Assembly (NCBI GenBank): GCA_033980235.1
Contig: CM067066.1
Span: forward strand, 27,153,476 to 27,217,475
Reading direction: 5' to 3'
DNA: 64,000 bases
Source of the DNA: Diadema setosum
Lineage: Eukaryota; Echinodermata; Echinoidea; Diadematoida; Diadematidae
Shown here: positions 42,932 through 55,200 of the stretch, piece by piece
Layout: every line of letters begins with the position of its first letter
How positions within the stretch are numbered: position 1 is the first letter of the stretch
Notes under the pieces: model-generated
Databases searched by the model: none
What the model was told of the DNA's origin: nothing
What the model saw: the letters and a program-made list of their open reading frames with translations, nothing else
Program-made: the position numbers and the translations under genes

Positions 42932-44330
42932 TTTGGGATGCCACTGTTCATTTAATTAAAACATTGGCTGTCAAAGAGAGGTCAAAAGCATAACACTTTC
43001 AAAGTGTGAGGTCAAAATATTAACTAACGGTAAAAAACTTTAAATGACTTTGATACACACTGTGGAAGAATATATCAGAAACTTCGTGAGGATGATACAC
43101 TGAACTTTAATAGTTTATGCCACTGGAGTTGTTGATGCAGCAACTACAAATACATTACATCTCTGGGAGAGGTTCCCCTGCCATAGTATATGAGGGCTTT
43201 GGATGGCTGTCCTCTTTTTCATGTGTGACATCATACTAGTCTACTAGTAACACAACTACGATCATGTGCACGTTTATCACACATTTCTCTCATCTCTAGT
43301 TAGCCAGACCAGACACTGCTGCACACAGCGTTTAGTATAGACTACTGTACAGTGACATGGAGGTGTATATAAGTTAATCTCATTCTTCATTCACATCCAT
43401 AGTTTGTTCATAAACTGATATTACTATTATTAGTACAGTCACTGAGAATAGTGTAATAGTATACAATGCAAACTGAACTATGTGATTTGAAATTTTGTGT
43501 TGCTAAACATGGTAATCATTTTACCTCTCTTCTTCTCAGCTCTGAATTAGTATAAATTAAAGGCACATAAACCCGTGGTTTAGTTGAATGCGTACACAGG
43601 CACACGGCGCACATTTCCTATAGAGACCTATGCTATCGACTCCTCTTTAGCGCTCATACGCTTTGACCCATTTCCACGAGTCCAAAGAAGTCCAATCCAC
43701 TGTACCGGTAGTCAGTGGTCCAATCGCGGCTCATGATTCGGCTGAGGGGGATGACAGCTAGCTTTAGCAAACTTCTTTTGTGACGTCATACTATGAAGCA
43801 CATAAGCACGCACCCTGGCATCACTACAGACTGCATGATGCGCAGAGATGACAATGAAAGCAACGTTAACTAGCAACATCTACGTACTTTACTCGATGAC
43901 AGCTCAACTTCAGCAATCTACACGTATCAATGCCAACGGTGAACCGCAGCATCATCCCAGAACCCCCGCATATACACCGGGTCTATGCACCTTAATAACC
44001 AACAACAGTGTAAATTTTACATCTAAACCTAACCCCGGGGTACTCCTTGTACACAGTAATATACTGTAGCTATGGAAGCATCAACAATTTATTTATAAGT
44101 TAATCTAAACCATGTCCATGTGATGGCATTATTTTTCAAAATGACACTGATAGTCAACAGGTGCACCAAGCAAGAGGTCTCACTATTGATCATTCATGTC
44201 ATTGCTGCATTTTGGTGCTACATTCTACATTTTATCAGTTATGACTGTGGCAGGATATCTCTCAACTATTAAACTCAATAACTGCACATGTGACGTGTTC
44301 CACTATTATTATGCGCCACCACTGCACCAA

Positions 44331-44470
44331 GGGGGCGGGCAGCATTTCGTCCAACAAAGTTGTCGGACAAATTTCCTCTCAGCCAATCAGATGCAAGGCC
44401 AAGGACTTCAGTAGCTTGTAACAGTTTGTCAGAAAAATATCCGACCAAACTACTTCATGAAATGCCCCCC
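44331..44470. mobile_element. Small MITE with GGGGGC ends
   Basis: The left gggggcgggcagcatttcgt and right cttcatgaaatgcccccc are imperfect inverted ends. The interior has gttgtcggacaaatttc and its partner agaaaaatatccgaccaaac. It lies 0.5 kb upstream of BCAS2. Confidence 0.6.
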
Positions 44471-44952
44471 AGGCCAGCCAAGTATGATGACTGATGTGAC
44501 GCACGTTGCTCAAATCCACAAACAGCACTAACTAGCACAGCGCACACACAGTTTTCACCACGGCCAATTCAATACATGGGCCTGCAAAAATAGGCTGTAT
44601 AAACAAACACACACCTGACATACTACCGATGATTACTGGTATTAAATGTCTTCCTACTTGGATCTTACGTAGAATTATTCTACACGAACTTGCCCAGTAT
44701 AGAGGAACTCTCAATAGCTTGGTCTGTGTGCGGTCATCTAAAATCAGTACTCAAATTGCAGAAGCAGCCGCTTCTTCTTTTCTTGCGTGCGTACCACCTC
44801 GCTGTCAGTTGATGCCATGCTTCAATAGCTATAGCATAGAAGTGAGCACGCGTTCTCATACACCGTGTACAAATATCTGTGAGTGTGAGCTGAGCTGAGA
44901 GTTGGTTCTCTCATATAATAACCTATAAAAACATCCATAAACGTCAACAAGG

Positions 44953-47900
44953 ATGGCCGGAGAAGTAATTGTCGATGCTCTACCGTATGTTGATCAAGGA
45001 TATGATGAGCCTGGCGTGAGAGAAGCAGTAAGTATAATTTGTGTTGAGCTCAAATTGTTTGACAGTCCATTGAAATTTCATGGACAAACGTGAAAATGAA
45101 TGTATGGGACCCGTGTATTTGCACAGTGTTGCTGTTGGTGCTGCATGCATGCTGCTGGTAATGCCAATGGTGGTGGTGTCTTGTCAATCAATCCGACGAG
45201 AAACTCGAAGAAGAAGAAGAGTGCAAGTGGCATATGACTATCCTATGAGACACTAGATTGTCTGGAGTTTTATGTGATAAAAGCAGACTGTAAACAGTAA
45301 AGACACTAAAGTGTAAACATGTTAACCATGTTAACACAGAGTGCAAACACTGAGTGTGTTGTGGATCCTGATCTGCACAACATTTATTCATTAATGATAG
45401 TCAGCAAAGATCCTACTAACACTACATAAGATAATCAACTCTGCTGATTTTACACGGCCACTGGTGAAGCAGAAGTGGCTGCCCCCGCTAGCGTTGTTGA
45501 GTAAATCAAATAATCGTTAGTCTTTTGCAAAGGCAGCTCGCAATAATTTGTGTAGTTAGGTGCACAGTCACAGCGAGTGTAGCGACCTGTGAGCAGACTG
45601 CAGAGCTCGAGCTGAGCCAGCTGTGTGCGAGTCTGCCACTTGCTGTGACCAGGGAGATGAGACGAAAACAGTCTTTTGGAAATTGACATAATGATAAATC
45701 TGATGATTTGGTGTAGCTACTGATGACTGTATTAAAGCAGTTTAATGCACTGCACTAATTCTTGGGTTTGCTCATGATTCTTTACAGAAAATTTCTTCTT
45801 TCTTGTCTTAGCCTCTAGATCTCTTGGTCCTACACAAACATATCGGGAAAGACAGCTCATATAGAAACTATCCCCGCTCAACGCTAGTGGCACACTTCTT
45901 AAAAATCTCACAATTTCAAGCGGCAGTGTTCACTTTTCGACTGAGAGTTGGTTATCTTTAGTGTGTAGGATCTTTGATGTCAGTTGGTGTCATTACTGGA
46001 GAGGTGTTCCGTGCAGATTCATGCAAGTCTCCAGAGGCCAAACTGGCAGCGGCAGCCTAATTTAGACCCCTAAAGCCCAGAATAGCAGGAACAAGACAAA
46101 GAAATAGAGAAGAAGAATTAGAGAAGAAGAAAAGGAGAAGAACTATAATGAGAATCGAGTCATGAAGAAATTGAAATATTTATACAATTACAGTCCAAAC
46201 TTTTGTTATATGGCCGTGTCGGGAGTCGGGACCGGCGCTCGCCCGAATACATTTTGTAAGTGATTTGGCCGGATATAAAGTTTATATGGGAGAAACAGTG
46301 TTTATGTATGGTAATGAGTGCAAGTATGCTGACCCAGTGGTAGCTACACTATGTACAAACTGTATGTACAGGTACCAGGTACATATAGTTGTGTACACTG
46401 TTATTGTAGTGTACATGTAGTTTATCCTAGCCTGCTTATGTGAGTCATGAAATTGAAATATTTTGCTGTAAATTTTATTTGCTTCTGTAGGGAATATCAT
46501 AGGTATATTGCATAAGTTTTGTAGGAGTTCAATTGTGTCTGAAATCACTTTTTTTCTTCTTCTTCACCGCTTTCAGGCATCCAGATAATAGAGAAGTCCA
46601 GATAAGAGAATGTCGGGTAATCGAGGTCGGATTGTACTCGAATTTCACCATTATGAGATATGTCTGTTTTCGCAATATCAAAAGCTTTGTAAGTTTCCAT
46701 TCATAGAATTAACTATTCATGAAAACCAGTCTATTAGCAGAATTGAAATCCATCCTACTACTGATAGCATTGACCATTTTCAAGCATGAGTTTGCACTTG
46801 AAAGAAGAAAATGAGATCAAACTCAAAGAGCTGAGCTTTAGAATAGACACTGTGAAGCCATACTTGATTGACGAAACTGGAACCGCAATTCTACAACACA
46901 TGGCCACCTCTTTGCAGAACTTTGATTAATGTCGTGCTCCTACGATGTTTTCTGCAGGCATATGCTCTGGTTGAGGAAGAAACGCGTCGTTACCGGCCTA
47001 CCAAGAACTATCTTGAGCATCTGCCTGGCATCGACAGCACTCCTTTTGTCACCGAGGTCCTCAAGAATGAGTTTGAGCGAATGGCCATGAGGCAACCCAT
47101 GGATATGCTGAGCATGAAGAGGTACCTACATTGTAATCTCAAGATAGATGATGAGCATGATAATGATAATAATAATGATAATATTAACACTCGTAATGTG
47201 CCAGTATCCATCATGAATAGGTGCTTTGTTGCTGAGAAATGCAGATAAAAAATATTTATAAAGAGGGATATGAGAAAAGGGATCAAGGAAATATTTACAC
47301 AATGCTTGTCCAAATTAATAGTTGCTCAGAGAGAACAGATCATGAATATCGTGTGGAAGTACATGGAAATGGATATCATATTACCCTACATGCCATTTGA
47401 TTGCATACCATTTGTCTGAAGATCAAGGGAAAGATTTTTCCTGTGTGAAGTGTATATGTGTATGCTCATTTAGTCATCATTTATGTCTCCAAGGTACATA
47501 TCCTCATCATGATGATTTCAAAAATTTTATTACATGAAAACTTTATTAAATGTTTCTTGCATGAATTTATTATGCCCTTTGTGCTTTGGACTGAGGCTCC
47601 TTTTGCTTTCAGACTGATGCCAAATTTCCTGTTTTGACTGAAGCAGGAAATGTTAATCCCATGCACATCTTAATATGTGTATGTGTATACCCTATTAGTG
47701 CTGCTGGTGTGATGTTTGGTCTAAAAATGTTGTTAAGTGGTTTTGAGAAAGTTTTGTTAATTTTTATATGTTCTAAATATTTATTACAAATATAGCATGT
47801 TATGAATGTAACCTGTTATGGGATATCTATTTCATTGTGTACAAATATTATGTTACAAATCAGAAGATGTCTGCCAAGACTATTAAAGTGGAGTGTTTGT

Positions 47901-50900
47901 TTATTCCTCTGCTAGATATGAGCTGCCTCCCCCTCCCATTGGTAGGCAGAATGACATCACCGCATGGACAGAGTGTGTGGAGAACTCCATGGCGCAGCTA
48001 GAGCACCAGGCAGAGAGAGTCATCAACCTGGAGCTGCTCCAGAAGTTTGGGAGCCGCGCCTGGAGGGCGCACAATGAGTAAGAGGCGCTGGCTATGCAGT
48101 GCACGAATAACCTTAAAGGGGAACTCCACCCTTGAAATTTGGTTTGTGTGAATAGAAGCAGAATTAGAGGAACAGCACAGTTGAAGTTGCGCAAATTCTT
48201 ATCAAATCTGAGAGAACTTTGATTTTTTTGAAGTTGTGATCAATCAAAAACAGTTGGAAATTCCACTATGTCACGTGCATTCACCCTTGATATTATTCTG
48301 TACAACCCCTGCATGCAAAATGTATATTCCATCATCCATTTAAAAACAAAAACAAAATAAATCATGGAATATTTGCACAGGGTAAGTGGAAGTTTTGCTC
48401 ATAGCTTGCTGCATCACAGAGTTGTCAATTTGCTTGATTTATCGTAACTTAAACAAAATCATAACTTAATCTGTTTTAATTGGAATTTGCTCAAACTTTT
48501 ATTATCTTGTCCCTCTAATTTTTTTTTCTGTTCACACAAAATAATTTAAAAAATGGCCTTCACCTTTAAAGAGGGAAACCCTTCTCAATGTATAAGTTTA
48601 CTGTTCACTCATTATCAAATGAAGTAGAGTCAATCAAACAAGAGCATTGAAAGTTTTATAGAAAATGGACTAAAAAATGAGAGAATTTTGACATTCTTAG
48701 GAGATATGGTCAAAACTAAGATACCTAGAAATATAGTAATTAAAAGTAAAGGAAATATAGTATTTAGTATGCAACATGATGCATAAACCTTCATATTCAA
48801 TGAATTTTAGAAGAAGTCAAATGCTTCTGTAGGTATTTGTATAGAATCAACATGCTTTATGGCAACTGTCTCTTCTGTAGAAGGGCTTCAGCTTTGCCCA
48901 ACAGTGCTTTTGTGGAAATGCCTATACATGATGCATTTTTTTTTCCATTGGAAAACCATGATTTTGTTTTTTGAATTTTCCTCAGAACACTTGTTAAGAT
49001 GGTGGACAGCACACAGAGACAGCTCCAAGATGTCAGAAAACAGATCCAAGAAGTCAACTGGAAGAGAAAACATAAGCAGGTGATTTACACACACTACCTT
49101 TTTTTACTCATTTTAACTCTGGTGAATTTCTCTTCGTATATCTGTGCACTTTGTAGCAGTGCATGTTGAAAATAGGAATGTGGCCTTGTGTTTGTTTGTT
49201 TGTTTGTTTGTTTGTTTGCTTGTTTTTAAGTGGCTGCATAAATCAGATGGTCACTATAGCTGGCTGGCTACTCTATCATGCTTGGTTGTAAGGTGGACTA
49301 TTATGAAAACTCCTCAGGAACAGTGAACATATTCTCTACGTATCAAATGAGCACTAGAGAAATAACTATATACAAAGATGCTTTGAACATACAGACAAGA
49401 AAAATAATTTTGATAATACAAGAATTTGTTCAATCTGTGTTCTGTACAGTGCTAGTCCTCTGTTGTGTGTCATTAGTGAGTAACATTGCACATCTTTGCA
49501 CACCTTTCACTGCCACAGTCTTGTTCGGGTAGCGGGTTTTTGCCCGATTCCCAGTTACACCAGTCTGTGCCATCTGCTTCTGTCATTTGCAGCTCTCTTG
49601 TCCAGATCCAGCCAGCATACAATGTCAGAATTTTGTTACAGTATCAGACCACCTCTGATTTGGTTTTCCACATTTCCTGCTTTCTTCTACTTCCATCTTG
49701 AATACAGGGCAATCTACTCGTAACAAACACAGTTAAACAAAATTTTAGATAAAATGAAGTAAAATTCAGAGCCCAGAATTATCAAGTAGATATATTTGTA
49801 CACTTTATTTGTTTGTATTTAAGAAAATTTTGATATTATATTAGCAAAGAAAACTACTAGTCCCAAGGACTTCGTTATAACAGGAGTTGCCTGTACTTTT
49901 TTTGTGTGTGTGTCTTCATCACTCTTTGGGCAACATACATGACCATACCATTCTAGTCTATTCTTCCTAATGAAATCTGTGACTGACATTACTTTTTTCC
50001 TGTGCTCTTCTAGACCCATTAGCGATTATCATTGCTACTGAATAACTCAGATTGTACAGTATTGCCAAGCAGGGCTTGAGCAAAGAGGTTGGGAAGAACA
50101 AAACATTGTAGATATCATGAATGAAACTTATCAAGTATTTTCTCTCTTTTTTTTTTCTCGTCCTGTCTTGTGTAGACTGCTTCTGGGCCTGAATTGACAA
50201 GACTGCAAGAGAGGTAAGACAGCATGGATGTGATTTTCTGATAATGCAGCCAAAAAGTTAATTTGTTAGCATGCAGTCTAAATGATGGGATCATGATGGA
50301 AGTGTTGTCATTGCCAAGTACAAATTTCATGATTATTAAGCCAAATATTATCATGTTGATACAGTACGACAGCCATGTTTGCATACCTGATAATTGCAGC
50401 TATTTACTTATACCCAACATTTGCTGGTAAACACCACATGCTTTCTTATTACAGTTATGAGTCTGTTTCTTGTCCCTTGGTACTGTTATTACGGTGTACA
50501 GTAGGAAATGCTTGGGCATAATGGCTAAAAGCCTTTTTTATGAAACTCATTGAACGATAACTGCTTACAAATAAGTGGATCCACTAATAGACAGTGAAAT
50601 GTGCACAGAAAGTCCATTGAAGGGAAAACATTACGACAGTTTTAATGGAAAAATGAACCTACTGTACACAGTCTTGGTAGCTATTCTGCACATAATGTAT
50701 TGTAATGGTCCCATTCATACACTATCATGTGTGGTCAGAAACTGATTTATGGATCACGATAAGGTAGCAGCTAGTGCCATGAGACAAATGGCTGTTGTGT
50801 AGCGGAACAATTTAATGGACTTTTGCAGCAAGAGAAAGTGTTATGACCTTGATGGTATGCTGGCTGTTCTACCCCTGTGACCAAAATGAAAGATTAGACT

Positions 50901-51226
50901 GGACAAAAAACACTGAATATCTGTGTAACCTTTGTAAATATAGTAACCAATCTGACACTGTAGTCTGACCCTCCTTTTGCAGCTGGGCTGGTCTCGTGAC
51001 CAAGAACTACGAGATCGAGCGAGCCTGCCTCGAGCTGGAGTACGACATCGATAAGCTGAAGCAGCAGGCAGACGCCATGAAGCCCCGCCCGGAGATGGAG
51101 TACATGCAGGGCCAGGGAGAGGATGCCATCCAGCATTACCATGGCGATGTCAACATGGAGGAGAGCGAGGAGGAAGGGGATGAAGAAGACTATGAGGACC
51201 GTGACGAGTATCAGGCATCAAGATGA
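44953..51226 (+). CDS. BCAS2: Pre-mRNA-splicing factor SPF27 (BCAS2), 6 exons
   Basis: Coding exons: 44953-45027, 46958-47121, 47916-48077, 48986-49079, 50176-50213 and 50983-51226. All are GT-AG and phases agree. Predicted length is 258 aa (human 225). It is a core subunit of the Prp19/CDC5L (NineTeen) complex, which activates the spliceosome in the nucleus. Conserved blocks: [93 protein letters not shown] helical, coiled-coil-prone C-terminal half is expected. The last 45 or so residues are an acidic, low-complexity tail ([19 protein letters not shown]) that I do not know from vertebrate BCAS2. The start is the first ATG and aligns with the family start at MAGEV. Confidence 0.94.
46189..46636. 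mobile_element. Diverged pogo/Tigger-style element in BCAS2 intron 1
   Basis: TA then cagtccaaacttttgttata at the left. The right end, gggtaatcgaggtcggattg then TA, resembles the inverted pogo-style end. Internal ggccgtgtcgggagtcgg and cagataatagagaagtccag recall the 17442 and 25220 copies. The ends match each other poorly, so the limits are tentative. Confidence 0.5.
48113..48569. mobile_element. TTAA-flanked MITE in BCAS2 intron 3
   Basis: TTAA at 48113-48116 and 48566-48569. The left terminal ttaaaggggaactccaccct and right ggccttcacctttaa are imperfect inverted ends, followed inward by tttgtgtgaatag and its partner ctgttcacacaaaat. About 457 bp, no transposase. Confidence 0.7.
49186..49226. 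repeat. (GTTT)n microsatellite in BCAS2 intron 4
   Basis: About eight units of tttg in tandem near 49190-49222. Confidence 0.9.
49705..49895. mobile_element. CAGTG-family MITE, diverged copy (BCAS2 intron 4)
   Basis: Left cagggcaatctactcgtaac and right ttcgttataacaggagttgc then ctgta. Internal agtcccaaggacttcg matches the family block. More worn than the 39209 copy. Confidence 0.7.
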
Positions 51227-51551
51227 TTGTTGTTGAGATGACTGTAGTGACTGGAAAAGGTTTTCCCCTGTATGATATCGAACCTCTGATGTAATGCAGG
51301 GCATTACCTACAATATTTCTTCCACTTGCCCAAATGGACATTTGGGCCATGGCTCCACATTTTGAGGAGCCAAGTGTCCATTGGTGTTACTTGTCCAGCT
51401 GTGAATTTACGTTGCCCTGAGCCAGCGGGAAAGTGGTTTTGTAGCACCTTGCCGTGGGCAAATACTTTCGAAGTCAGTGACATTTGGAAGCAGGACTAAA
51501 ATTATTTTCCTCCTTGAGATGTGATGCATGTTACTTCTGTGCAGAGGTGCC

Positions 51552-51690
51552 ACTGTGTACGCCGTATATTTCACGAATTTCGCATGTCAGGCGCTTTTCT
51601 CGAATTTAGCAACATGCAAAGATATCTCTGACTCCTAAATGACGGCAACATGCACATGTACTGTTACGCAGTTCACGGTACATTATAAAA
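51552..51690. mobile_element. Fragment of a CGCG-rich MITE in BCAS2 3' UTR
   Basis: The sequence gtgtacgccgtatatttcac and gaatttcgcatgtcag resemble the start of the CGCG-rich MITEs, but the right end is not clear. It lies about 330 bp after the BCAS2 stop codon. Confidence 0.45.
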
Positions 51691-52230
51691 ACAGTTCAGT
51701 AGGTCTAAGTCTTGGCCTACAGTACCTTCTGTGTGAATGGATGCGCACGCTTCTTCCTGAAAATAAGTGATCGTTTCTCCTTCCATTGCTCTACTTTACG
51801 ATCTTGAATTGAACCACCTGTCGGAAAGCAAAATTGCTCAGATTTTAAAGGTTGGTACAAGTTCCTTCCACAAAATCTCCGAGACATTTTAGCCACAAAT
51901 AAAAAATTTCTGCCAGATCACACGTACAGTACTTGTGGAATCTGTGTTGCGCAAGAAGCGGGATACTTTTCAGTGTACAAATATTTTGGTATGTATAGAA
52001 ATGTAAATAAATTAGCAGGGACTAGTCATCTTTCTGTGTATACTGTGTATGAATTCATTGTCACTGTGAACACATGCTCTCTAAGTGAACTTGAGGGAGA
52101 GATAAAGAGGAGACAGAAATTGTCTGTGGTCATAAAAATGTCTTGAATCCAGTATTCCAAATTTTTCATTGTTTGTGAAATGACCCAGTGAAGTGTAGAA
52201 ACAGTGTAAATTTATGATTTGTATGTTTGT

Positions 52231-52236
52231 AATAAA
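52231..52236 (+). terminator. Candidate BCAS2 polyadenylation signal
   Basis: AATAAA at 52231-52236, about 1.0 kb after the stop codon, followed by T- and GT-rich sequence (ttttacagtctttttctttc). It is the best signal downstream of the gene. Confidence 0.6.
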
Positions 52237-55200
52237 TCTCTTGAACTGAATGGAGTTTTACAGTCTTTTTCTTTCTCCAGTTTGGCTGTACGGGGGAACT
52301 TTGTTATAAAGAGATCTAAAAGCAACATTTGACAATTACCTTGTTATATCAAGTTTCTCACTATGTCAGGTAAAACACACGCACACACACACACACACAC
52401 GCACACACACAAAAACAAAGCAATATAAAGAGTTTGGGCCCGCAAAATCCCCTAGTTTTATTACAGAGGGATTTTTATATCTGATCTCTACAAAGTTCCA
52501 CTGTACATGTTTCCTTGTGTTACATAGCCCTGCAAGAGAGCGAGGGAGTGTGTGTGTGTGTCTGCTTACATACTGTGTATGTACCAAAAAGAGGGGAGTC
52601 TGGATGCTACAAGGGCCATTTGGCACTATAATAAGGACAGTTTGGACGCTATAATATTGTTGCATTTATGACACCGTGATTGATCATAATTTTCATATTT
52701 CAACATCTCTCCAATATATTTGTACATTATTTTTGCAGTAGTTTTAGTAGAAAGTAAAATTTGCTAATAACTACATGTATATTCACCATTTACAGTATAC
52801 TTATACATGGGCACACACCTTATTTTCACACATACCCACATTAACATACAGTGTATTTCCATGCACACATACTCATTTTTTACTTTTTTGTTTTGTTTGG
52901 AATGCGTGTAAGATTGTTTCTACACACACATCACAATTTTCCTCATTTTGATACTCTTGCTTGTTTTCAAAAGCTACCATGCTGACTGTTGCAAGACAAC
53001 CACACAACTTTGATGCGTATACCTGCGTACGTACATACGATGTACATTTATTTATCAGACGGGATCTGTGAAGTACTTTTCTTGGACATGAATACAAGCA
53101 TGCAAGCTTTGACTACGACCTGCGGTAATTTCAGTTATCGTGTGATTCTATTTTACACCAAAAAAAAGGGACACATTTTTATTAGTTTATACAATGACCT
53201 TGGAATACTGAAGTGCAAAAGCATACTAGTGCAATACCTACTAATCACCTTGCAGTGTAATACTGTACATGTTTCAGGGCAGATTTGTCCGTTTTTGTGT
53301 TTTGTTATGTTATCACACAGTGCAGAATTCATTTGCAAAGTGGAATGCCGGTAAACCATATAATCTCCCACAGACCAGTGTTGCACAAGTGAGGCCCAAA
53401 CCTACAACCACTGTCCCTTGATAATGATGAATATGAAAATTAACTTGGAGTTAAGAATAGAAATGGTGCAAATAGGTGGTGATTGTTCCTACTCTGAAAG
53501 ATAACCATTCCTTCCAATATCAGTTAAACAGACTTAAATTACACATACAAATCTCTATCACCTGGTATATTGGTAGTTGTCTGGGCTTGTGTAGTAAGAA
53601 AGGTTAATAGGAAAGCAAAGATGTGAATGTGTGCTTGTATGACTGTAGAATACTGTACATGTAAGAACGAAAAAATAGTCCATGATTCCTCTGAAGGTAA
53701 AAGTCCCTGTCATTTTCCTCTTATATCAGACCATAAACTGTACTTCCTGGGTAACATACAACAATTAGTTGTTACTCTCATAACCTAATTGCAGAGTTTA
53801 TGCATGTTTGAAGAACACAAACAAAACTGACAGATAAAAAGTACAATCACAGTAACCAAATGCATCTTTTACTCGTACAAGGTACAGCTTGCAGATGCAT
53901 GGGCATGCAAGATTAAGCAGACCTGACTATTTTTCAGAAAAATCATTACCCTCCACATACAGCTTCTAAAGTAAAAATCAGTTGCATCATTCACACTCAA
54001 AATGTCAAGGTTTGAGTAAAACGCATGTACTTTGTTGTCCAGTATAAGGGAGGGGTGAAGAAGAATGAGATGATATATGTCATTCAAATGGCATCAAGAC
54101 AATTGATTTGTTTGTTTTTTTTCAAGTAATGACCGTACGTGTGCTCTGAGTGCTGATTGGCACAGAAAAATTCACAGCCTTCCTTGCACACATCTGTCAA
54201 AAGTCCCTGTCACTGAAAAGATCAACTTAACAAGGTAACCTCAGTCCCTGACTTACATCCTTTCTGCAAGGACCTGACTGTCTCACTAATGGGACAGGTG
54301 TAGAGACACGGGACTGATCGACGATCCTCTTTACCATCACTGGTATCAAAGTACCACACTTTACATCATTCCAATGGTTACGACAGACAGTACATTTTGC
54401 AATTATCAGATAAGGAACACCCTTACAGTTTAAGAAGAATGTCCCTAACATGCCTAGTACATGATTATATTTGCAACACAATTTTTGACATGTTCATACA
54501 CATTATAGCATTCAGAATCTGCACTCTTTGAACAAATATTATATTGATTCATTCTACTCCAGTGTGTTCGTATTTTAATTTCTACACCAAAGCACCCTCA
54601 GCTATCCACTGTGCTTTCCGGCATTATATTCAGACCCCATCATAAATCTTGCTTGCAGGATGAGAAAATGTTTGGAGTACATGAAATGTACATTGCTTCT
54701 CAAGGCATTAGGTTTTCCATGTGTACATGTCATGATTAAACATACCCAAAAAATGTCAGTAATGCTGAACAAGATCTCAATTGTCCATAAATAATGAATT
54801 TGTCTCGCATGTAGAAAGCATATCATATTTCGTCACAAGTTTCGCTGTCCTCACGAAACCACAACATTCACCATCGTTTCATGAATTGGATTATGACAAA
54901 CAATGTGGATAGTGAAGTACACTTGAACTGCAGTGACTTTGTGAGCAGTCAGTGTGTCCACTAATACAATACCTCAAAACCTTTTCCATCAATTGTACAG
55001 CTGATATAAAATTAGCTTTCTCAATTCTGCATAAAAGTCATGCAACCGAGTCCATACACCACCAACAAAAGTATAATGATAACAATTCTGATTAAACAAA
55101 ACAAAACAACAAAATGAGTGTTAGCTGACAAATGCCCTTCCTATAAGAAAGTAAATGCAGTAATAATACACAATATACAATATAGGAAAAAAGAGATAAA

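Larger units (their letters stand above)
42507..44952. other. Intergenic region between divergent URI1 and BCAS2
   Basis: Contains the CGCG-rich MITE at 42688-42931, the MITE at 44331-44470, and unassigned sequence. A CpG-containing stretch at about 43600-43750 could be a promoter or a URI1 5' non-coding exon region. No coding exon was identified. A tataaaa at 44924-44930 is too close to the BCAS2 start codon to be a working TATA box for it. Confidence 0.4.

Noticed and set aside
44924..44930. TATA box for BCAS2
   Set aside because: Only about 23 bp before the start codon, so transcription would start at or after the ATG.
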